This document shows, one piece after another, positions 1 to 6,907 of a stretch of 44,005 bases of DNA. The notes below the pieces were generated by a model that saw nothing but the letters and a program-made list of their open reading frames with translations, did not search any database and was not told the DNA's origin. A program made the position numbers and the translations under genes. Source of the stretch: Alphaproteobacteria bacterium (lineage in GTDB: Bacteria > Pseudomonadota > Alphaproteobacteria > Rhodospirillales > Rhodospirillaceae); contig JAUVUZ010000025.1 in NCBI GenBank assembly GCA_030604885.1, positions 1 to 44,005 of the forward strand, written 5' to 3'. Numbering within the stretch: the stretch's first letter is position 1; each line of letters opens with the position of its first letter.

Positions 1-617
<617 letters not shown>

Positions 618-624
618 TCCCCCA

Positions 625-652
625 CCGGGGCGCTTCCCGCGCCCCGGTTTTT
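625..652 (+). terminator. Intrinsic terminator of rpoD
   Basis: A perfect 9-bp GC stem (625-633 with 639-647), loop TTCCC, followed directly by five T residues at 648-652. It begins 8 bases after the rpoD stop and separates rpoD from the tRNA gene. Confidence 0.9.
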
Positions 653-685
653 CCCTTATGACAGATCTCCCGACCCGGGACTCCC

Positions 686-761
686 GGGCCTGTAGCTCAA
701 TGGTTAGAGCCGGCCGCTCATAACGGTCTGGTTGCAGGTTCGAGTCCTGCCGGGCCCACCA
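686..761 (+). tRNA. tRNA with CAU anticodon, probably tRNA-Ile2 (lysidine-modified)
   Basis: A full 76-nt cloverleaf can be drawn. The acceptor stem is 686-692 with 751-757 (one G-U), the D stem 695-698 with 707-710, the anticodon stem 712-716 with 724-728 (one G-U), and the T stem 734-738 with 746-750 with loop TTCGAGT. The discriminator is A758 and CCA is encoded at 759-761. The anticodon is CAT at 719-721. CAT tRNAs may be initiator Met, elongator Met or Ile2. The C4-G69 and C5-G68 acceptor pairs match the determinants known for TilS, which makes lysidine at C34, so Ile2 is preferred. The first acceptor pair is a normal G-C, which argues against initiator Met. The tRNA call is firm; the isotype is less so. 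Confidence 0.93.
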
Positions 762-863
762 TCTCCCCTTCTTCGAACGTCCTGCTTCGGGGCCGGAAAA
801 CGTCAGGTTTGTGGCCGTATTTAGGCACTCTTGACGGTGGCGGCGGGGCGGGGGTGGGACTAT

Positions 864-894
864 GATCCGGCGGTTTTGCAACCGCCCCCGGATC
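864..894 (+). other. Hairpin directly in front of the preferred kup start codon
   Basis: Two stacked perfect helices, 869-875 with 880-886 (7 bp, loop TTGC) and 864-868 with 890-894 (5 bp), with a CCC bulge at 887-889. The structure ends three bases before ATG 898 and would bury any ribosome-binding sequence. If translation instead starts at ATG 862 the hairpin lies in coding sequence. The structure is seen directly; a regulatory role is inference. Confidence 0.5.
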
Positions 895-897
895 CCT

Positions 898-2805
898 ATG
901 ACCGCCGTCGTCGCCGCCGATACCGCCGTACCCGATCCCCACCGTTCCGCCTTCGGCGCGCTGTTCGTCTCCGCCCTCGGGGTGGTGTTCGGCGACATCG
1001 GCACCAGCCCGCTCTACGCCCTCAAGGAGGCGTTCGCCGGGCCGCATCCGCTGCCCCTCGATCCGCCCCACGTGCTCGGCATCCTGTCGCTGGTGTTCTG
1101 GGCGCTGATCGGCGTGGTGATGATCAAGTACGCGGTGGTGATCATGCGCGCCGACAACCGCGGCGAGGGCGGGTCGCTGGCGCTGCTGGCGCTCCTGACC
1201 CGCGCCCCCGGCGCCTCGCCCCGGCTGGTGGCGACGGTGGGGGCCTTGGGGGTGTTCGCGGCGGCGCTGTTCTACGGCGATTCGATGATCACCCCGGCGA
1301 TCTCGGTGCTTTCGGCGGTCGAGGGGCTGGAGGTGGTGGCGCCCGCGCTGCACCCCTACGTGGTGCCGATCACGGTGGCGATTCTCGTCGGCCTGTTCTC
1401 GATCCAGAGCAAGGGCACCGCCACCGTGGGGGTGCTGTTCGGGCCGGTGATGCTGGTGTGGTTCACCACCCTGATGGCGATGGGCCTCGCCAACATCGGC
1501 CATTATCCCAAGGTTCTGGCGGCGCTCAGCCCGCACCACGCGGTGGCGTTCCTGGTGGAGAACCGGCTGCTGGGGTTCCTCAGCCTCGGCGCGGTGGTGT
1601 TGGTGGTGACCGGCGCCGAGGCGCTTTATGCCGACATGGGCCACTTCGGCCGCTGGCCGATCCGCCTCGCGTGGTCGTTCATCGTCCTCCCCTCGCTGAT
1701 GATCAACTACCTGGGCCAGGGCGCGCTGCTGCTGGCCGACCCGGCGGCGGTGGCGAACCCGTTCTACCTGATGGCGCCGGAGTGGGGGCGGGTGCCGCTG
1801 CTGCTGCTCGCCACCTGCGCCACGGTGATCGCCAGCCAGGCGGTGATTTCGGGGGCGTTCTCCCTCACCCAGCAGGCGATCCAGCTGGGCTTCCTGCCGC
1901 GCATGAACATCGTCCACACCTCGGAGCGGGCGCGCGGGCAGATCTACCTGCCGTTCGTCAACTGGGTGCTGCTGGTGTTCGTGGTGTGCCTGGTGGTGGG
2001 CTTCGGCAATTCGTCGAATCTCGCCTCGGCCTACGGCATCGCGGTGACCGGCAGCATGACCATCGACACCATCCTCGCCGGGCTGGTGATGGTGAAGCTG
2101 TGGGGGTGGCGCAACCCGCTGGTGAAGGTGATGATCGGCACGTTCCTGGTGATGGACCTGTCGTTCTTTTTCGCCAACGCGGGCAAGATTCCCCACGGCG
2201 GCTGGTTCCCCCTGGCGGTGGCGCTGGTGATCTTCGTGCTGCTCACCACCTGGAAGCACGGCCGCGAGCTGCTGCTGGAAAAGCGCGCCGCCGATTCCCT
2301 GCCGGTGGACCTGTTCCTGGAGAGCGTCGCCGACCGGGTGGCGCGGGTGAAGGGCACGGCGATGTTCCTTTCCGGCAAGGGCGACGGCGTGCCCACCGCA
2401 CTGATGCACAATCTCAAGCACAATCAGGTGCTGCACGAGCGCATCGTGCTGCTCGGCGTGGCGGTGGACGAGCGCCCCTACGTGCCGCCGGAGGAGCGCG
2501 TCACCGCCCGCCTGCTGGGGCCGAACTTCCACCGCGTGATGCTTAACTACGGCTTCATGGACGACCCCAACGTGCCGAAGGCGCTGGCCAACGCGCGGCT
2601 GGACGAGCTGGGCTTCTTCTACGAGCCGATGACGACCTCGTATTTCGTCTCCCGCGAGACCATCGTGCCCGCGCGGCTCTCGGGCATGACGCCGTGGCGG
2701 GTGGGGCTGTTCGCGTGGATGAACCGCACCGCCACCGCGATCACCGACTTCTTCCACCTGCCCATCGGCCGCGTCGTCGAGCTGGGCGGGCAGGTGGAGC
2801 TCTAG
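898..2805 (+). CDS. kup: Potassium uptake protein Kup (K+/H+ symporter)
   Basis: Inner-membrane low-affinity K+ importer of the KUP/HAK/KT family, 635 aa from ATG 898, close to the ~620-aa norm. The family signature GDIGTSPLYALKE lies near residues 32-44. Further conserved stretches are MRADNRGEGG, FYGDSMITPAISVLSAVEGLE, GAEALYADMGHFG, NYLGQGALL and HTSERARGQIYLPFVNW. About a dozen hydrophobic segments fill the first ~450 residues, followed by a cytoplasmic C-terminal domain with LMHNLKHNQVLHERIVLL and the family-typical end QVEL. An in-frame ATG at 862 would add 12 residues; 898 is preferred because the protein then begins close to where Kup homologues do, although a hairpin sits just upstream. 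The TAG stop lies in the CTAG that borders the 2802-3074 repeat element, and the C-terminus is intact. Confidence 0.95.
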   Translation: MTAVVAADTAVPDPHRSAFGALFVSALGVVFGDIGTSPLYALKEAFAGPHPLPLDPPHVLGILSLVFWALIGVVMIKYAVVIMRADNRGEGGSLALLALLTRAPGASPRLVATVGALGVFAAALFYGDSMITPAISVLSAVEGLEVVAPALHPYVVPITVAILVGLFSIQSKGTATVGVLFGPVMLVWFTTLMAMGLANIGHYPKVLAALSPHHAVAFLVENRLLGFLSLGAVVLVVTGAEALYADMGHFGRWPIRLAWSFIVLPSLMINYLGQGALLLADPAAVANPFYLMAPEWGRVPLLLLATCATVIASQAVISGAFSLTQQAIQLGFLPRMNIVHTSERARGQIYLPFVNWVLLVFVVCLVVGFGNSSNLASAYGIAVTGSMTIDTILAGLVMVKLWGWRNPLVKVMIGTFLVMDLSFFFANAGKIPHGGWFPLAVALVIFVLLTTWKHGRELLLEKRAADSLPVDLFLESVADRVARVKGTAMFLSGKGDGVPTALMHNLKHNQVLHERIVLLGVAVDERPYVPPEERVTARLLGPNFHRVMLNYGFMDDPNVPKALANARLDELGFFYEPMTTSYFVSRETIVPARLSGMTPWRVGLFAWMNRTATAITDFFHLPIGRVVELGGQVEL

Positions 2806-2836
2806 GTGCTGTACCCATAATTTTCCGCCGCCTGCG
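2802..2836 (+). repeat. Left terminal inverted repeat of the MITE-like element
   Basis: Begins with CTAG followed by GTGCTGTACCCATAA. It matches the reverse complement of 3040-3074 except at one position. The TAG of its leading CTAG is the kup stop codon. Confidence 0.85.
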
Positions 2837-3039
2837 TTGCCCTCCAAGGGGTGCAATGGCAGGCGCCGTCGCGCAGCCGATGCGGCGCATCGGCAAGCGG
2901 CGGCAACGCACCAGGGCACCCCTTGGAGGACAACCCGAAGGGCCGGTCGATTTCGCCCGCCGGATGCGTCGAAGGGCTTGAACGTAGTCCCTGCTACGTC
3001 CTACGCCCTTCTCCTATCCGGACGAACGAAATCGACCGG

Positions 3040-3074
3040 CGCAGGCGGTGGAAAATTATGGGTACAGCACCTAG
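3040..3074 (-). repeat. Right terminal inverted repeat of the MITE-like element
   Basis: Read on the minus strand it repeats the left end. The minus-strand TAG of its CTAG is the stop codon of nnrS. Confidence 0.85.
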
Positions 3075-4237
3075 GTTTCCCGCACCGGCGGGCCGAGCAG
3101 GATCGGCGCGTAGCGCGCCGCGAAGCCGAGGAAGGCGAGCACCCACAGGCCGCCCGCCACGTCGAGGGCGAGGCGCATGCCGTCGTCGGCGAACGGCGCC
3201 GCGACGCGCGAGGCCGCCCCCAGGAACACCAGGGCGTAGAGCGCCACGTCGACGCGGTCGGCCGCCAGGCGGCGGCCCGAGTGGCCGCGGCTGGCGCGGG
3301 TCATCACCGCCAGGGTCATGCTGCCGAAGGTGCCCACCAGCCACACGTGCAGCGCCGCCACCGGATCGAGGGCCGTCGGGTCGAGCAGCGCCCAGCCGAG
3401 GGCGGCGAAGCCGAGCGGCACCGTGGCGTAGCCGAGGTGGAGGACCGCCAGCAGCGGTTCGGACAGGGTGGCGAGGCCGCGCCAGCGCGCCAGCCGCACC
3501 GCGTTGAGCGCCCCGGCGGCGAGCAGGGCGAGGGCGGCGGGACCCTCGGGCGCGGCGGTCCAGGCGGCGAGGGCGGCGGCGGAGACCGCCAGGGTGAGCA
3601 CGTCGTAGCGGCCGGACGCGGGCGGCGGCGGGCCGAGGCGGCGGGCGCCCATCCAGTTGCGGGTGAAGGTGGGAATGATGCGGCCGCCGATCACGATCAC
3701 CAGCAGCAGCAGGATCGCCACCCCGGCGCGGGTGGCGTGCACGGCGAGCCCCGAGGACGCGGCCTCCCAATGGAAGGCGGCGTCGGCGGCGCCGAACAGG
3801 CCGACCATGCCGACGATCGGCAGGTTGCGGAGGTTGCCCGCGGCGGTCACCTCGCGGGCGAACACCGCCACCAGCGCGAGCGGGAAGGCGAGGTCCACCA
3901 GCGCGGCGGGCAGGGCGCCGACCGCCGCCGACACGGTCACCGCCACCCGCCCGGCCCCCCACAGGGCGAGCAGCGCCAGCAGGGTCCGCCCCGCCACCGG
4001 CGGCCGCCCGGTCCAGTGGCCGACGGCGGTGAGCGCGAAGCCCGCGACGATCGCCATCAGCGCGCCGAACAGCAGGGAGTGGACGTGCCAGTCGCGCGGC
4101 GCGAAGGCGGTGGGCGGCTGCCAGACGCCGGTCAGCATCGGCAGCCAGGCGAGCACGCCGAGCGCCATGGCGAGGGCGCCGACGAAGAAGAACGGGCGGA
4201 AGCCGCAGCTCAGCCAGTGGGGAACGGGACGGGTCAT
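3071..4237 (-). CDS. nnrS: NnrS family haem- and copper-containing membrane protein
   Basis: A 388-aa polytopic inner-membrane protein of the NnrS family, found beside nitrite and NO reductase genes and linked to relief of nitrosative stress. The family-typical start HWLSCGFRPFFFVGALAMAL is followed by about twelve hydrophobic segments. Scattered membrane histidines (DWHVHSLLFG, GHWTGR, HVWLVGTFGSMTLAVMTRASRGHSGR) are candidates for metal binding. The start codon follows the pseudoazurin stop without a spacer base, so the two are co-transcribed and probably translationally coupled. Expression is then likely driven by the box at 4737-4750. The TAG stop lies in the CTAG at the edge of the 2802-3074 element, without truncation of the protein. 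Confidence 0.92.
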   Translation of the reverse strand: MTRPVPHWLSCGFRPFFFVGALAMALGVLAWLPMLTGVWQPPTAFAPRDWHVHSLLFGALMAIVAGFALTAVGHWTGRPPVAGRTLLALLALWGAGRVAVTVSAAVGALPAALVDLAFPLALVAVFAREVTAAGNLRNLPIVGMVGLFGAADAAFHWEAASSGLAVHATRAGVAILLLLVIVIGGRIIPTFTRNWMGARRLGPPPPASGRYDVLTLAVSAAALAAWTAAPEGPAALALLAAGALNAVRLARWRGLATLSEPLLAVLHLGYATVPLGFAALGWALLDPTALDPVAALHVWLVGTFGSMTLAVMTRASRGHSGRRLAADRVDVALYALVFLGAASRVAAPFADDGMRLALDVAGGLWVLAFLGFAARYAPILLGPPVRET

Positions 4238-4681
4238 CTACTTGGCCTCGGCGGACTGGACGGTGGCGAAGATGCCTTCGAACCTCTTCGCCGCCATCTT
4301 CGGGTGCTTGACCGCGGCGGCGGTGGCGAGGTTGACCGGCTCGCCGACGATCACCGCCGCCACCATGCCCATGCCGTAGTGCGGGCGGCATTCGACGCCG
4401 TAGACGCCGGGCTGGGTGAAGGTGACGCGGATGTCCTTGCCGAGCTTGCCGGCGAACGGCTCGGCCCCTTCGGGGATCATGCCGGCGATGCTGCGGGCGT
4501 CGTGGCCCGGGTTGGTGGCGACGAAGGTGACGGTGTCGCCGGGGGCGACGTGCACCACGTCCGGCTCGAACACCATCAGACCCTTGGCGCCCTTGTTGAG
4601 CATCCGGATTTCGTGGTCGGCGGCATTGGCGGGCGCGGCGAAGGCGGCGCAGAGGGCGAAGGCGAGAACGAAGCGGCGCAT
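4238..4681 (-). CDS. Pseudoazurin, periplasmic type 1 copper electron carrier
   Basis: A 147-aa precursor. A signal peptide of ~20 residues (MRRFVLAFALCAAFAAPANA) precedes a cupredoxin domain. The type 1 copper ligands are visible as His60 (NPGHD) and the loop Cys98-x2-His101-x4-Met106 (CRPHYGMGM), the pseudoazurin pattern. The family donates electrons to copper nitrite reductase, which fits the upstream nirK. The start at 4681 is chosen because it gives the signal peptide and has GAGGAG 7-8 bases upstream; a longer frame to 4750 would translate across the regulatory box. A -10-like TATCCT and a Dnr/Nnr-type box lie upstream. Co-directional with nnrS, which begins at the next base. Confidence 0.95.
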   Translation of the reverse strand: MRRFVLAFALCAAFAAPANAADHEIRMLNKGAKGLMVFEPDVVHVAPGDTVTFVATNPGHDARSIAGMIPEGAEPFAGKLGKDIRVTFTQPGVYGVECRPHYGMGMVAAVIVGEPVNLATAAAVKHPKMAAKRFEGIFATVQSAEAK

Positions 4682-4708
4682 GGTCGGTCTCCTCGGTTGT
4701 GCCGGGTC

Positions 4709-4714
4709 AGGATA
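4709..4714 (-). promoter_or_regulatory. Candidate -10 element for pseudoazurin-nnrS
   Basis: Reads TATCCT on the minus strand. Its centre is 32 bases from the centre of the TTGCG-N4-CGCAA box, which is the geometry of an Fnr-type class II promoter with the activator at -41.5. The predicted transcript start is near 4702, leaving a ~20-nt leader. Confidence 0.5.
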
Positions 4715-4736
4715 GGGGCGGCGGCGCGGGTCGTCT

Positions 4737-4750
4737 TTGCGCCGCCGCAA
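4737..4750 (-). promoter_or_regulatory. Dnr/Nnr-type box upstream of pseudoazurin
   Basis: TTGCG-CCGC-CGCAA, a perfect 5-bp inverted repeat with 4-bp spacing, fitting the Crp/Fnr pattern TTG-N8-CAA. It lies 13 bases beyond the nirK stop and is centred 62 bases upstream of the pseudoazurin ATG. The likely ligand is the regulator encoded at 5933-6637. Confidence 0.7.
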
Positions 4751-4762
4751 CTTCGCGCGCGA

Positions 4763-5824
4763 TCACTGCGGGATCGGCGCCGGGGCGTGGACCTGGGTCA
4801 TCAGGTCGTGGTTCCACTCGCCGCTCACCTCCACCTGGGCGAAGGCGCCCAGCTCGGTGGCCTTGATCAGGTTGTGGTTGACGTAGGCGTAGGTGCCGGG
4901 TTGGCGGAAGCGGTAGAGCGCCGCCGCCGCGCTGCCGCCGCGCACGAACCAGGTTTCGAGGTCGCGCTCGGGCGGGTTGGCGAACTTGCCGGTCTCCCAC
5001 ACCCGGTCGCCGTGGCCGCCGATCAGGTGCGGGCGGGTGTCGCGGTTGGCGGAGGAGTGGATCAGCAGCACCGTCTCGCCCACCTGGGAGGTGAGGGCGC
5101 GCTCGCCGGTGAGGGCGCCGACCCGGCCGTTGAACACCACGTGGCTCGGTACCAGGCCGCGCATCGCGGCGATCGTGTCGGCGTGGGATTCCGCCAGGCT
5201 GTCGTAGCGTTTGAACGCGCCGGTCTCGTCCTTCGGCAGGTAGAGGTCGAACTCGCCCACGGTGTAGGCGCGGTCGTAGCGCAGCGCCGTGCCGTCGCGG
5301 TCCTTGAGGCCGTCGCGCGGCAGCACCATCAGGGTGCCGCTCATGCCGCTCACCACGTGCCAGGCGACCATGCCGGGCGGCGCGCAGTGGTAGACGAACA
5401 CCCCGGCGCGGTCGGCCTTGAAGCGCAGGGTCGCCTGCTCGCCGGGCTGCACGATGGTGAGGTCGCCGCCGCCCATGGCGCCGGTGGCGGCGTGCAGGTC
5501 GATGTTGTGGGCCATGGAGTTGGTGGCGGGATTGACGAGGGTGATCTCGACGGTGTCTCCTTGGTGCACCACCATGGTCGGGCCGGGCATGGTGCCGTTG
5601 AAGGTCATCGCCCGCATGCGCGTGCCTTCGTCGTCCACCTCCACCTCGGCCTCGCCGACGGTGAGGGTGAAGGCCACGGTGCGCGGCGCCGCCCGGGTGG
5701 CCTGCTCGTGGGCCATCACCGCGGGCGGCGGCAGCAGGGTGGGGGCGATCCGCTCGGCGGCCGCGGCGGGGTGCGCCAGGGCGGCGAGGGCGAGGGAGCA
5801 GAGCAGGGTGCGGCGAAGGGGCAT
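4763..5824 (-). CDS. nirK: Copper-containing nitrite reductase NirK
   Basis: Periplasmic enzyme reducing nitrite to nitric oxide. 353 aa with a signal peptide of ~23 residues and two cupredoxin domains. Type 1 copper ligands are His106, Cys147, His156 and Met161; type 2 ligands are His111, His146 and His317. The catalytic aspartate is Asp109 (HNIDLH) and the active-site histidine is His266 ([10 protein letters not shown]). All are present, so the enzyme should be functional. Motifs such as [16 protein letters not shown] and [21 protein letters not shown] are those of class I NirK. The start at 5824 has GGAAGGA 8 bases upstream. Pseudoazurin, its likely electron donor, lies immediately downstream, and a Dnr/Nnr-type box lies 70 bases upstream. 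No NO reductase is visible in the window. Confidence 0.97.
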   Translation of the reverse strand: MPLRRTLLCSLALAALAHPAAAAERIAPTLLPPPAVMAHEQATRAAPRTVAFTLTVGEAEVEVDDEGTRMRAMTFNGTMPGPTMVVHQGDTVEITLVNPATNSMAHNIDLHAATGAMGGGDLTIVQPGEQATLRFKADRAGVFVYHCAPPGMVAWHVVSGMSGTLMVLPRDGLKDRDGTALRYDRAYTVGEFDLYLPKDETGAFKRYDSLAESHADTIAAMRGLVPSHVVFNGRVGALTGERALTSQVGETVLLIHSSANRDTRPHLIGGHGDRVWETGKFANPPERDLETWFVRGGSAAAALYRFRQPGTYAYVNHNLIKATELGAFAQVEVSGEWNHDLMTQVHAPAPIPQ

Positions 5825-5887
5825 GGCGGTGTCCTTCCGTGGTATCGTGCGATGGAACCATTGGACACCCGATGCGCGCGGGGGTTA

Positions 5888-5901
5888 TTGCGCAAAGGCA
5901 A
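5888..5901 (-). promoter_or_regulatory. Dnr/Nnr-type box between nirK and its regulator
   Basis: TTGCG-CAAA-GGCAA, a TTG-N8-CAA palindrome with one imperfect pair, centred 70 bases upstream of the nirK ATG. Thirty-two bases from its centre, the position expected for a class II -10, is the minus-strand hexamer TCCAAT (4 of 6 matches to TATAAT). It is only ~38 bases from the divergent regulator's ATG, too close to activate that gene in class II geometry; autorepression is possible. Confidence 0.6.
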
Positions 5902-5932
5902 ACTCCCGCGCGATTGCGGGGAAGGATGGACG

Positions 5933-6637
5933 ATGCCGACGACGCGTCTCGACCGGGCGGTGATCCGCGACCTGCCGATGTTCCGTCCCCTGTCGCCGGA
6001 GGATCTCGACGCGGTGCTGGCGCACGCGGTCGCCCGCCGCCTCGCCCCCGGCGAGACCGCGTTCCGCCAGGGGGACGCGGCGGACGCGTTCTTCGTGCTG
6101 CTGCACGGGCGGCTCAAGGTCACCCAGACCAGCGCCGACGGCCAGCAGGTGGTGGTGCGCCACGTCAACCCGGGGGAGCTGTTCGGCATCGCCCGCGCGG
6201 TGCGGCGGCCGGATTTCCCCGGCACCGCCGAGGCCCTCACCGACAGCGTCGCCATCGCCTGGCCCGCCGACGCGTGGGACGCCCTGGTGGCGCGCTGCCC
6301 GGGCCTGGCGGTGGACGCCCTCGCCACCGTCGGCCAGCGGCTTCAGGACGCCCACACCCGCATTCGCGAGTTGGCCACCGAGGCGGTGGAGCGGCGCGTC
6401 GCCCACGCCCTGCTGCGGCTGGTGCGGCAGGCCGGGCGCAAGACCGACGAGGGCATCCTCATCGATTTTCCGGTGTCGCGGCAGGACATCGCCGAGATGA
6501 CCGGCGCGACCCTGCACACCGTTTCGCGCCTGATGGCGGCGTGGGAGGCGAAGGGCCTGATCGCGGGCGGGCGCAAGCGCGTAACGGTGCGCGACCCGCA
6601 CGCCCTGTTCATGCTGGCGGAGGGCGAAGGCCGATAG
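5933..6637 (+). CDS. Crp/Fnr family regulator of Dnr/NnrR type
   Basis: 234 aa. An N-terminal cyclic-nucleotide-binding-like beta roll (residues ~15-125, with LAPGETAFRQGDAADAFFVLLHGRLKV) is followed by a dimerisation helix and a C-terminal winged helix. The recognition segment is around VSRQDIAEMTGATLHTVSRLM. The N-terminus has no cysteine cluster, so this is not an oxygen-sensing iron-sulfur Fnr. Its place beside nirK, pseudoazurin and nnrS makes an NO-responsive Dnr/NnrR-type activator most likely. ATG 5933 starts the conserved domain and follows a GGAAGGA-like sequence. Its 3' end overlaps the convergent small gene by 29 bases. Ligand sensing through haem is known for DNR proteins but cannot be read from this sequence. 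Confidence 0.88.
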   Translation: MPTTRLDRAVIRDLPMFRPLSPEDLDAVLAHAVARRLAPGETAFRQGDAADAFFVLLHGRLKVTQTSADGQQVVVRHVNPGELFGIARAVRRPDFPGTAEALTDSVAIAWPADAWDALVARCPGLAVDALATVGQRLQDAHTRIRELATEAVERRVAHALLRLVRQAGRKTDEGILIDFPVSRQDIAEMTGATLHTVSRLMAAWEAKGLIAGGRKRVTVRDPHALFMLAEGEGR

Positions 6638-6827
6638 CCGCGGCGAGATCGGCCAGCACCGGGCCTTGCGCGACGCCGTGGGCGCGGCAGGCTTCGGCGA
6701 CGGTGTGGAACGCCGCCGCCGGGCAGCCGGGGCAGCGCAGGCGGTGGCGGATGAACACCGGGATCGTGGCCGCGTCGGCGGACATCAGGGCGTCGACGAC
6801 GGCGTCGGCGTCGGGGGCGACGGACAT
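6609..6827 (-). CDS. DUF1858-like small redox protein with CPGC motif
   Basis: A 72-aa cytoplasmic protein with CPGC at residues 32-35 and a further Cys at 47. The layout (acidic N-terminus, then IPVFIRHRLRCPGCPAAAFHTVAEACRAHG) resembles the DUF1858 family, small proteins with a redox-active disulfide often found near hybrid-cluster or nitrosative-stress proteins. The start at 6827 has a strong AGGAGG six bases upstream. A perfect TTGCG-N4-CGCAA box lies 61 bases upstream, nearly the same distance as for pseudoazurin, so the gene probably belongs to the same regulon. It converges on the regulator gene with a 29-base overlap. Biochemical function is not known. Confidence 0.8.
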   Translation of the reverse strand: MSVAPDADAVVDALMSADAATIPVFIRHRLRCPGCPAAAFHTVAEACRAHGVAQGPVLADLAAAIGLRPPPA

Positions 6828-6881
6828 GGCGGAACCTCCTCGGGAACCGCCGCAGTGTCGCGCTTTCGGAGGGGGGCGTCT

Positions 6882-6895
6882 TTGCGCCCGCGCAA
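6882..6895 (-). promoter_or_regulatory. Dnr/Nnr-type box upstream of the DUF1858-like gene
   Basis: TTGCG-CCCG-CGCAA, a perfect 5-bp inverted repeat, centred about 61 bases from the start codon. The -10 at the class II position would be GACACT (3 of 6), weaker than at the pseudoazurin promoter. Confidence 0.65.
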
Positions 6896-6907
6896 ATTCC
6901 GCGCAAC

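Larger units (their letters stand above)
2802..3074. mobile_element. MITE-like non-coding element with 35-bp terminal inverted repeats and CTAG flanks
   Basis: Terminal inverted repeats at 2802-2836 and 3040-3074 match at 34 of 35 positions (only G2827 against T3049 fails to pair). Each outer end is CTAG, so a 265-bp core (2806-3070) is bordered by two CTAG copies, as expected for a 4-bp target duplication. Inside are two independent fold-back modules: 14-bp arms 2841-2854/2916-2929 enclosing an 8-bp hairpin 2876-2883/2887-2894, and 14-bp arms 2942-2955/3027-3040 enclosing shorter stems 2960-2965/3016-3021, 2971-2977/3005-3011 and 2982-2987/2994-2999. I see no credible protein in it. A CTAG target fits the YTAR specificity known for the IS5 subgroup, but the parent transposon is unknown. 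It separates convergent kup and nnrS and could act as a two-way terminator. Confidence 0.75.

Noticed and set aside
686..761. Initiator tRNA-fMet identity for the CAT-anticodon tRNA
   Set aside because: The first acceptor pair is a normal G-C, and the anticodon stem lacks the three consecutive G-C pairs typical of initiator tRNA.
831..866. Possible kup promoter TTGACG ... TATGAT
   Set aside because: The spacer is 24 bases, too long for a sigma-70 promoter, and the -10 candidate overlaps the alternative start codon.
718..2919. A 733-codon minus-strand open frame opposite the tRNA and kup
   Set aside because: Low-complexity His/Arg/Gly-rich product antisense to kup. Its tail, GPAGLEPATRPL, is the well-known artefact of translating a tRNA gene backwards.
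2806..3070. Protein-coding gene within the inverted-repeat element
   Set aside because: All open frames across it simply continue from neighbouring shadow frames, lack ribosome-binding sites and change character at the element edges.
2837..5932. The long upstream part of a 1266-codon plus-strand frame that ends in the Crp/Fnr gene
   Set aside because: The frame runs antisense through nnrS, pseudoazurin and nirK with biased composition. Only the last 234 codons, from ATG 5933, form a real protein.
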